The notes beneath the pieces were generated by a model, which worked only from the letters and a program-made list of their open reading frames with translations, was not told the DNA's origin and did no database searches. Positions 54,001 through 61,297 of a stretch of 64,000 nt of DNA are shown here, piece by piece. A program made the translations under genes and the position numbers. Numbering within the stretch: the first letter of the stretch is position 1; each line of letters starts with the position of its first letter. The stretch spans positions 13,091,612 through 13,155,611 of the forward strand of contig NC_092094.1 in NCBI RefSeq assembly GCF_045679555.1. The letters are read 5' to 3'. Source of the stretch: Salvelinus alpinus (Eukaryota > Chordata > Actinopteri > Salmoniformes > Salmonidae).

Positions 54001-57000
54001 AAGTTCATTAGAGTTACCAGACTCAAGAAATGGCAATTAACTGCACATCAGATTACAGCCCAAATAAATGCTTCAGAGTTCAAGTAACAGACACATCTCA
54101 ACATCAATTGTTCAAAGGAGACTGCATGAATCAGGCCTTCATGGTCGAATTGCTGCAAAGAAACCATTACTAAAGAACACCAATAATAAGAAGAGACTTA
54201 CTTGGGCCAAGAAACACGAGCAATTTAGAATTCAAGGCACACTTAACCAGCATGGCTACCACAGCATTCTGAAGCGATGTGCCAACCCATCTGGTTCTCT
54301 CTTAGTGGGACTATCATTTGTTTTTCAACAGGAAAATGACCTAAAACACACCTCCGGTCTATGTAATGGCTATTTGACCAAGAAGGAGAGTGATGGAGTG
54401 CTGCATCAGATGACCTGGCCTCCACAATCACCCGACCTCAACCCAATTGAGATGGTTTGGGATGAGTTGGATTGAAGAGTGAAGGAAAAGCAGCTAACAA
54501 GAGCTCAGCATATGTGGGAACTCCTTCAAGACATTTGGAAAAGCATTCCAGATAAAGCTGGTTGAGAGAATGCAAAGAGTGTGCAAAGCTGTCATCAAGG
54601 CAAAGGTTGACTACATGGAAGAATCTCAAAAAGAAAATATATTTTGATTTGATTAACACTTTTGTGGTTACTACATGATTTCATATGTGTTATTTCATAG
54701 TTTGGATGTCTTCACTATTATTCTACAATGTAGGAAATTGTAAAAATAAAGAAAAACCCTTGAATGAGTAGGTGTGTCCAAACATTTGACTGGTACTGTG
54801 TGTCTAGGGGTGGTCATGGTCGCTGTTTCAGATCATCTGGATGTGCCACGGCTAGTGTGTGTGTCTGTGTCTGAAATTCATGCGTAAACGTATGTGTGTG
54901 TGTGTGCACTTCTATGTGTCACCTCCTGCATCCTTCTCCTCATCCTCGATGTTGGTCCTCATGCTGTCATACTCCTTTTCAATGTTCTGACCCCCACGGA
55001 TCCTGCTGAGCACCTGCCTGGCCTGCTGGGTAAGGCCCTTCTGAAGGAGCCAACGGGGACTCTCTGGCAGAAAAAGGAAACCAGAGAACTGGAGCACCGC
55101 AGGGACAATGGACAGACCCAACATGTACCTACAGACAGACAAACAGAGAGACAGATAGGGAGTGAGAGAGACGCACACACGGGGGGGGGGTGATTATCAA
55201 ATTCAGTTCCACAGAGCTGTTTTAAATTTCTGATGGTTTACTTTTGGAAATTAACATTTTAATTTCACACAAGAACAGGCTCCAATCATAGCCTAGCACC
55301 TAAACTTACACCAGTATTTTATCCCAGACTGATTCACATTCAAAAATAGTTTAGTTGACAAGGACAGTCAAAGACATAACAGGAATTCTGGATGAGGTCA
55401 AGTTGTTTCTTACACATTTAAAATCCACACCAATTTTCTTCTTCTCTCTACCCACTGCCTCTTCTCTCTACCCACTGCCGCTTCTCTCTACCCACTGCCG
55501 CTTCTCTCTACCCACTGCCTCTTCTCTCTACCCACTGCCTCTTCTCTCTACCCACTGCCTCTTCTCTCTACCCACTGCCAAATTCTTCCTCCAGTTTCTA
55601 ATTATGGCACATTTGAGAAATGGACAAATGAAAACCCAGCCAAAATACACACCAAGATGTTCAACCAAAAACATGATGGAACAGCCTAAACTTGTATATA
55701 GCCAAGTTTTTGTTAGTCATTATGTATCTATTATTACTTATGTATCTATTAGTACTTTCTCTCTGCATTGTTGAGAAGGGCCTGTAAGTAAGCATTTCAC
55801 TGTTAACCTGTTGTTTATGAAGAATATGACGAATAACATTTATTTGAGGCTCCTGTCTCTCATCGTTGTGTGCTTGTAAACAAACAACATGTGACTGGGG
55901 ACTACCAATAAGCTTCATAATGAAAAATAATGTGACAGGTGAAATGAAGAACGCGATCTGCTTTATCTCCTAACGTATTGCACAAGTTGACTGCAGGTAT
56001 GTTTAACCTGATGGTTTTGTTTGAACATCTTGGTGTGTATTTTGGCTGGACTTTTACATTTCTCAACAATGTATATTTTCATCATTACACTCAAAATATT
56101 AAGAGCTGATGTATCCATTACAGAGTCTCCAGTAAAGGTCAGAAAACACAATGGAAGTTGCATCATGTTTATACACAAATCTGGTGATATCAGACAGCAT
56201 CCCTAGCCACGTCCTCAGAGCATGCGCAGACCAGCTGGTTGGAGTCTTTACGGACATATTCAACCTCTTCCTATCCCAGTCTTCTGTCCCCACTTGCTTC
56301 AATATGTACACCATTGTTCCTGTACCCAAAATAGCAAAGGTAACTGAACTAAATGACTAAATGACTGAACTAAATGACTTCTGTCATCATGAAGTGCTTT
56401 GAGAGGCTAGTTAAGGATCATATCACCTCTACCTTACCTGACACCCTAGCCTAGACCCTCTTCAATTTTCTTAACGCCCCACTAGATACACAGACAATGC
56501 CATCGCACTGCACAATGCCCTATCCCATCTGGACATACCAGATGGGATAGGAATACTTATGTAAGAATGCTGTTCATTGACTATAGCTTAGCCTTCAACA
56601 CCTTAGTACCGTCCAAGCTCATCATTAAGCTCGGGGCGCTGGGTCTGAACCCCGCCCTGTGCAACTGGGTCCTGGACTTTCTGACGGGCCGCCCCCAGGT
56701 GGTGAAGGTAGGAAACAACATCTCCGCTTTGCTGATCCTCAACATAGGGGCCCCACAAGGGTGCGTACTCAGCCCCCTTCTGTACTCCCTGCTCACCCAT
56801 GACTGCGTGGCCACGCACGCCTGCAACTCAATCATCAAGTTTGCAGATGACACAATAGTAGTAAGCCTTATTACCAACAATGATGAGACAGCCTACAGGG
56901 AGGCCCTGGTGGAGTGGTGCCAGGAAAATAACCTCTCCCTCAACGTCAACAAAACAAAGGAGCTGATCGTGGACTTCAGGAAAGAGCAGAGGGAGCACGC

Positions 57001-59270
57001 CCCTATCCACATCGACGGGACCGCAGTGGAGAAGGTGAAAAGCTTCAAGTTCCTCGGCGTACACATCACTGACAATCTGAAATGGTCCACCCACACAGAC
57101 AGTGTGGTGAAGAAGGCGCAACAGCACCTCTTCAACCTCAGACTGAAGAAATTCCGCTTGGCCCCTAAGACCCTCACAAACTTTTACAGATGCACAATTG
57201 AGAGCATCCTGTCGGGCTGTATCACCGCCTGGTATGGCAACTGCACCACCCGCAACCGCAGGGCTCTCCAGAGGGTGGTGCGGTCTGCCCAATGCATCAC
57301 TGGGGCACATAGCCTGACCTCCAGGACACCTACAGCACCCGATGTCACAGGAAGAACAAAAAGATCATCAAGGACATCAACCACCCAAGCCACGGCCTGT
57401 TCACACCACTATCATCCAGAAGGCGAGGTCAGGACAGGTGCATAAAAGCTGGGAGCGAGAGACTGAAAAACAGCTTCTATCTCAAGCCCATCAGACTGTT
57501 AAATAGCCATCAGTAGCCAGCTATCACCCGTTTACTCAACCCTGCACCTTAGGGCTGCTGCCCTATATACGTAGACATGGAATCACTGGCCACTTTAATA
57601 ATGTTTTACATACTCATTTAATATGTATATACTGTATTCTATCCTACTGTATTTTAGTTTATGCCACACCAACATTGCTCATCCTAATAATTATATATTT
57701 CTTAATTCCATTCTTTTACATTTAGATTTGTGTGTATTGATGTTAATTGTTAGATATTACTGCACTGTTGGAGCTAGGAACACAAGCATTTCGCAACACC
57801 CGCAATAACATTTGCTAAATATGTGCATGTGACCAATAAAATGTGAATTTTGATATTAGAACCATCTTCCGTTCTTCCACACATGCAAGGAGAAGTGTCG
57901 AAACGGAAGCTGAAGTCCCTGGAGTGACTGGGGTGTTAAAATACTCATCGCTCCTTGGGCTGAAAGCGGAGTAGTTGCCGTGCCTAAGAAATTACATTAT
58001 GGCCTGTTTCTATTCCATTCACTGTAGATAGATAGTAGTGGATTGTTATGTCCATATTGTGGTTGCTATATAATATGGATGCAAAACAAAAGATTATGCA
58101 GTGTTTTTTTCTTCAGGCATGTAGCAGAGATACCTCAAAGCAGCTTCCAAAGCTAACTAAACCAAAAATATAACTGAACCGAGAACTGTAGGCTATTGTA
58201 ACTGAAGCGTCCCGTTCTAGGATTACCAGCTACTGAGTAGCCATGGCAATATAGAATAGAATAGGGCCTATCACTGATAAGACTTACCTCCAGCCGTTGT
58301 GGTGCAGGTAAGTAAAGGCCCCGTCCACAACACTGGCAATAAACTGTCCGGCTGTGATGAAGAGGGTGTAAATGGTGACCAGCTGACCCCTCAGGTGTGG
58401 TGGGGAGACCTCCGCAAGGTAAACAGGAACCGTCATGGAGGCAATCCCTAAAAGGGGGGGGGGGGTCTTTATATGTGTTTTTAGTCTGTGTTTATGGCAA
58501 GGAAATTATTCACAATTCATTTCACTTTTTGGATGAGTTTACTTAAAGTGTATCTGCACTACCTGCCCTTAGTAAACTTTACAAAGACAAAGGTGTTTGT
58601 AAAGACTTCCAAACAAATCCTATATGCCTGGCTTGGGAAAATAACCACATACATGTAAAACTGGTCAGTCAGTCATGGCTCTCAATTTGGTTATTGTTAG
58701 GCTACTTGTCCAGTAAATGTTTGAACTAAATAAACAAACCTTACCTATTCCCAAGCCAACTGTAATCCTTCCGACAAGAAGAACCTCCTTGTTTGGAGCA
58801 GCACCTAACACAACTCCTCCAGCAGTAAAAATGAAGCTGGCCATTAGTATGCAGATCCTGCGCCCGTAGAGCCCATTCAGAGTCCCGCCAGCCAGGGCAG
58901 AGAGCGCCGCTGCACCCACAGTACTGGAGACCAACAACTCCTGCCATAGAGTGGTCAAATGCATTTCTTTTTTCAGGAGAAGCATAGCCCCAGAGACCAC
59001 CCCGGTGTCATAGCCAAAAAGGAAGCCACCCAGGGCAGAAAAAAACGCCAAGACGTACACGAATACCGGTGTGACATCCTGGTCGGTGGCCAGCTCCGGT
59101 TCGCCGGCGGCAGAGGTGACGGTAACGCCAGGGTTATTGGTGCTCGATTCAGACGGCGCTCTGATGAGACTCCGCCGCTCTCTGTCGTCTGTCACTTTCT
59201 TCCTCATGACGCCCATAGGGTTGCTCATACCACGCAGATTGTATTCATTGTCGTTTCTGTCGAGGGTCAT
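47797..59270 (-). CDS. SLC2A13: SLC2A13, proton/myo-inositol cotransporter HMIT (complete, 10 exons)
   Basis: Exons right to left: 58745-59270, 58288-58447, 54923-55128, 50823-50931, 50324-50487, 49140-49260, 48905-49030, 48635-48753, 48243-48395, 47797-48026. All phases agree; total 1914 bp, 637 residues (human about 648). It is a 12-helix major-facilitator sugar-transporter-family protein that imports myo-inositol with protons. Seen motifs: GYDTG in helix 1 (about 86-90), GRR after helix 2, [10 protein letters not shown] in the central loop, ERVGRRK, and [10 protein letters not shown] after helix 12. A large Cys-rich extracellular loop between helices 9 and 10 (about residues 405-480) has N-glycosylation sequons (NST, NGS, NQT, NLS), as in human HMIT. 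The ATG at 59270 is the first in frame. It sits head-to-head with LRRK2. Confidence 0.96.
48243..48395 (-). CDS. SLC2A13: SLC2A13 exon 9
   Basis: Residues 512-561, [20 protein letters not shown] to [23 protein letters not shown] is the conserved helix 10/11 block. Acceptor ctgtag|GT. The donor TATG|gtgctg is weak but is the only one that fits exon 10 in phase. Confidence 0.95.
48635..48753 (-). CDS. SLC2A13: SLC2A13 exon 8
   Basis: Residues 472-510, [20 protein letters not shown] to LYLAFFAP. Loop end and helix 10. Acceptor tgtacag|G, donor CCAG|gtgaga. Confidence 0.96.
48905..49030 (-). CDS. SLC2A13: SLC2A13 exon 7, Cys-rich extracellular loop
   Basis: Residues 430-470, [20 protein letters not shown] to DEAAWG. 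Cysteine spacing matches human CNECMLDPDCGFCY, a small plexin-repeat-like fold. Acceptor tccccag|G, donor GCAG|gttagg. Confidence 0.95.
49140..49260 (-). CDS. SLC2A13: SLC2A13 exon 6
   Basis: Residues 390-428, [20 protein letters not shown] to STSCTLY. End of helix 9 and start of the extracellular loop, with sequon NST. The loop is shorter than and diverged from human. Acceptor cttctag|GT, donor ATGG|gtgaga. Confidence 0.93.
49486..49800 (-). mobile_element. L2-type LINE 3' end, antisense, with attached repeat
   Basis: caattttatttgtcacgttt and gtgaaatgcttacttacagg at 49584-49660 are the reversed 3' end of a fish L2-like LINE. The adjoining 49486-49583 also recurs, inverted, at 55852-55985. 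Confidence 0.75.
50022..50252 (-). mobile_element. tRNA-derived SINE, antisense, in SLC2A13 intron 5
   Basis: 26123-family copy: tail ggcaagtcagataagaacaa, body ctgggccaattgtgcacccc, head ending ctgcgccactcaggagcc. It ends 72 bp from the exon 5 donor. Confidence 0.88.
50324..50487 (-). CDS. SLC2A13: SLC2A13 exon 5
   Basis: Residues 335-388, [20 protein letters not shown] to LTLGSLI. Contains [14 protein letters not shown]. Acceptor tatcag|G, donor ATAG|gtgtgt. Confidence 0.96.
50538..50705. mobile_element. 168-bp salmonid MITE-like repeat
   Basis: Imperfect inverted ends cataggaggctg and caacctcctgtg. The interior reads ggaatggcatcaaacacctg and ccattaccacgagcccatcc. A common dispersed repeat in salmonid introns. 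Confidence 0.75.
50823..50931 (-). CDS. SLC2A13: SLC2A13 exon 4
   Basis: Residues 299-333, [20 protein letters not shown] to [17 protein letters not shown] is the conserved helix 7 motif involved in substrate binding in this family. Acceptor caccag|GT, donor TCAT|gtaggt. Confidence 0.95.
51113..51241. mobile_element. palindromic MITE, copy 1
   Basis: About 129 bp. Ends ggctgcatttacacaggcag and ctgcctgtgtaaatgcagcc are reverse complements. The interior ttggtcttttgacc and ggtcaaaagaccaa are also inverted, so nearly the whole element folds on itself. Confidence 0.9.
51304..51449. mobile_element. palindromic MITE, copy 2
   Basis: Same family (ggctacgtttacacaggcag ... gctgcatgtgtaaaggcagc), diverged, about 146 bp. 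Confidence 0.85.
51511..51617. mobile_element. palindromic MITE, copy 3, truncated
   Basis: Keeps the central palindrome (tcttttgaccaatcagatca ... tgattggtcaaaaga) and the right end gctgcctgtgtaaatgcaac. The left end is missing. Confidence 0.8.
51789..53358 (-). mobile_element. fold-back Tc1/mariner element with 581-bp inverted arms
   Basis: The arms 51789-52369 and 52778-53358 are near-perfect reverse complements, flanked by TA. On the minus strand a Tc1 transposase frame starts in the right arm at 53106. It has the paired helix-turn-helix DNA-binding region ([40 protein letters not shown]) and [12 protein letters not shown] with the first catalytic Asp (DE). It continues in another frame with [17 protein letters not shown]. 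It then runs into the left arm, which is the same 5' end repeated on the plus strand. The 3' catalytic end is missing, so the enzyme cannot be complete. Confidence 0.95.
52588..53106 (-). pseudogene. Tc1 transposase N-terminal fragment (right arm plus loop)
   Basis: 172 codons from [20 protein letters not shown] to [14 protein letters not shown]-binding region plus the first catalytic motif. A frame change near 52590 leads into 52289-52591. The second Asp and the Glu region are absent because the inverted arm replaces them. Confidence 0.85.
53373..54798 (+). mobile_element. Tc1/mariner element, full length, dead transposase
   Basis: Ends cagtaccagtcaaaagtttg and ...catttgactggtactg, about 1.43 kb. 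The transposase starts near 53778 ([11 protein letters not shown]) and stops at once with TGA. Later parts are readable ([18 protein letters not shown] at about 54110, [15 protein letters not shown] at about 54430), with more stops and small deletions. It lies 14 bp from the fold-back element. Confidence 0.93.
54923..55128 (-). CDS. SLC2A13: SLC2A13 exon 3
   Basis: Residues 230-297, [20 protein letters not shown] to [10 protein letters not shown]. Contains [11 protein letters not shown] and the start of the large cytoplasmic loop. Acceptor tctgtag|G, donor GGAG|gtgaca. Confidence 0.96.
55437..55578. repeat. 20-bp minisatellite, 7 copies
   Basis: Unit cttctctctacccactgcc(t/g), in SLC2A13 intron 2. 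Confidence 0.95.
55730..55990 (+). repeat. inverted partner of 49486-49735
   Basis: ggcctgtaagtaagcatttc is followed by tcatcgttgtgtgcttgtaa and ggtgaaatgaagaacgcgat. All are reverse complements of segments at 49486-49735 in the same relative order, so the composite LINE-tail-plus-flank was copied. The intervening distance is 6 kb. Confidence 0.75.
56190..57860 (+). mobile_element. 5'-truncated L2/RSg-1-like LINE
   Basis: Begins inside the reverse transcriptase ([19 protein letters not shown] frame, stop-interrupted) and includes an open RT stretch at 56567-57445. It ends in an AT-rich 3' UTR with tgtgaccaataaaatgtgaa. It is in SLC2A13 intron 2, opposite to the gene. Confidence 0.9.
56567..57445 (+). 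pseudogene. LINE reverse transcriptase fragment
   Basis: About 290 codons. RT motifs seen: DYSLAFNTL (first catalytic Asp block), [13 protein letters not shown] and KFADDT (the catalytic FADD box). [13 protein letters not shown] and FLGVHIT follow. The N-terminal endonuclease is missing and upstream frames are broken, so it is not functional. Confidence 0.88.
58288..58447 (-). CDS. SLC2A13: SLC2A13 exon 2
   Basis: Residues 177-228, [20 protein letters not shown] to [23 protein letters not shown] is the conserved sugar-transporter block. Acceptor ttttag|GG, donor GGAG|gtaagt. Confidence 0.96.
58745..59270 (-). CDS. SLC2A13: SLC2A13 exon 1 (start codon, helices 1-4)
   Basis: Residues 1-175, starting [20 protein letters not shown]. 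The N-terminal tail has RERR at 30-33, in the area where the human protein has Arg-based ER-retention signals. Helix 1 contains [20 protein letters not shown]. The frame is open further 5' but with no ATG. Donor ATAG|gtaagg. Confidence 0.96.
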
Positions 59271-61158
59271 AAAGAGAAACAGCTTCACAAACGTTCAACC
59301 TGGGCAGAGAAAAATAGATACCTGAGCAGGCTGGCTATACAGGTAACGCCGTTTCGATTACCATTCACTCAAGTCATTTACGCGTGAAATGGAGGGGAGG
59401 GGATAGCCTACAGCAGGACATTTTGGTTGGTCACTGAGTGAAGGATATGTATGACGCTAGAATAAAATCAGCTCTGATTACGCACATGAAAAGTCAAACA
59501 TGTTTATAATAGCGTTATAATATTCCAATCCATATTCCCCATTTCTAACCCGGAATGTATTGCTATGTAGGCCTAACAACTTGAGCATTTTCCCCAACCA
59601 CAAAATCTTATATAGGGAAATAAGAAATAGGTCTGTAGGCTACTGTTTTCTTATTTCCCCAAAACATGAAATATAGAATAGCGGACCCTTACGGGTAAGG
59701 GAGGTGAACGGATGGGAGACTGAGTGCAGGATGTATATTATACTAAATGGATGACGAATATACAAAATAAAACTATATGTACAAATCCCAAAATGGAAAT
59801 TAACTCACAAACAAGTATTAGCTGAATCAACTTTTCAAGATAGGCCTAGTTAAACAGCTAAACATATGCCTACGCGGCACAGCCAGTAGCATGATGTCCA
59901 ATAGACCCACAGAACTTAAAGCAGACTGCTTTTTATATACATGGCAATCCATCTACCCCAATGACGTCTCATTGATCAATAATAGTGCGCAGGGATATCT
60001 ATGTGTGTGCACCTCTGGACAGGGAAGCCCTTTGACAAAGCGCGAGAACAGAATTTTTGTTAGAGCAAATTCTCACAAAGTCAAAATGGGCTAAATCGTA
60101 AAAATCCATGACAACAAAACATTCGATTTTTGGTCTTTTACGAATATACATTGTAGAAATAGGCGGTGTTTATGACTTTATGGCTGTGGTGACTAGTTAC
60201 GAGATCGAGGAACTAGTTACGACCCTTGTGTCTGGTCGTGTGCCGTAAAGTGATTCGTTGAATGGCGCATTACGCATTGACTCATAGAACAATTGGAACG
60301 CCCAGACAGTGATTTCCACCAGTTACCACAGTCACAAAGTCAAAATTGTCTATAACGTAAAAATCCTGGAATTGCTATTGTTGTTGCATTTTGCTCTTAA
60401 TTTAATGTTAGGCATAACGTTAGTAGTGTGGTTAGGTTTAACATCACATTGTAAGACGATAAACTGTAGAAATAGCCGACTTTGTGGCTGTGGTAACTAG
60501 TGACGACCGCACAGACTGGCCTAGCTCCGCTTCCAGTCCTATCCTAGTCGCTTATCTATCAGTGAATATGCAAAGAACTGTAAATGCTCAGTTGAAAGTT
60601 TGAAACTCATCACACGCCTTCTGGAGTTTTTCCCAGAAGGAAGTAGGCTACAGCTGCGCTTTCAGAATAACACAACGACCAGTTTATAAGAAAATATTAC
60701 CTTTACGGACGATAATCTTTGAAGCAAGTTTTCTGGACTGTGGCCAAACAGCTGACTCTGCTGCTGTCTGCTCAAGGCTATGCTACCAAACGGGTAGTTT
60801 TACTGAAGTCACATGATTCATCTGACGATTGGCGAGGGAAGGAGTCACGCCTGGCTCTAGCCTACATGGGGGACGTCATTGAATTCCTAAGTCAAAACAA
60901 CCTCCACAGCCTACATTAAAAAAGAGGATCTTGTCGAATGGAATTTGAGAAATACTAGTACGACAACTTCTAAGTTTGGGTCAGCTGCCGTATTATGCTA
61001 TGCGTTCAGTTACATTGTTAGTGTGTCTTCAATGGCTGCAAGTGACGTATCAGTGCAAAGTTGTTGCTTTTCATGCAGTCCACTGTCACTTTTGGAGGAT
61101 TGTAACTATAGATACATGCATTTAAAGTCTTCATTTATCGAACAACATATCCAATACC
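59271..61158. promoter_or_regulatory. head-to-head SLC2A13/LRRK2 promoter region
   Basis: 1.9 kb between the two divergent start codons. It contains a diverged direct duplication (60074-60203 and 60333-60507). No TATA box or start site could be fixed, and untranslated first exons may lie here. Several ATGs precede the LRRK2 start, so the 5' UTR cannot be defined from sequence. Confidence 0.55.
60074..60507. repeat. diverged direct repeat in the SLC2A13/LRRK2 spacer
   Basis: 60074-60203 and 60333-60507 both run from cacaaagtcaaaat...cgtaaaaatcc to tgtagaaatag(g/c)cg and ggctgtggt(g/a)actagt. The spacing is about 260 bp. Confidence 0.8.
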
Positions 61159-61297
61159 ATGGTTAACAAGGAGGAACTGGAAGAAAGATTGAAAAAACTA
61201 TTAGTGAGACTGAAAAACCTACAGGAGGGGAAGCAGTTGAGTACCCTGGTTCAGATCATCCAAGACCTTCTTTTCCTGGCGCACACTGATGACTGTG
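61159..61297 (+). CDS. LRRK2: LRRK2 coding exon 1
   Basis: 46 codons, [20 protein letters not shown] to FLAHTDDC, plus one base. Donor TGTG|gtaata. Confidence 0.95.

Noticed and set aside
60719-60919. Small open frame of 66 codons upstream of LRRK2
   Set aside because: Starts at a non-ATG codon and has no recognised similarity. At most a piece of LRRK2 5' UTR.
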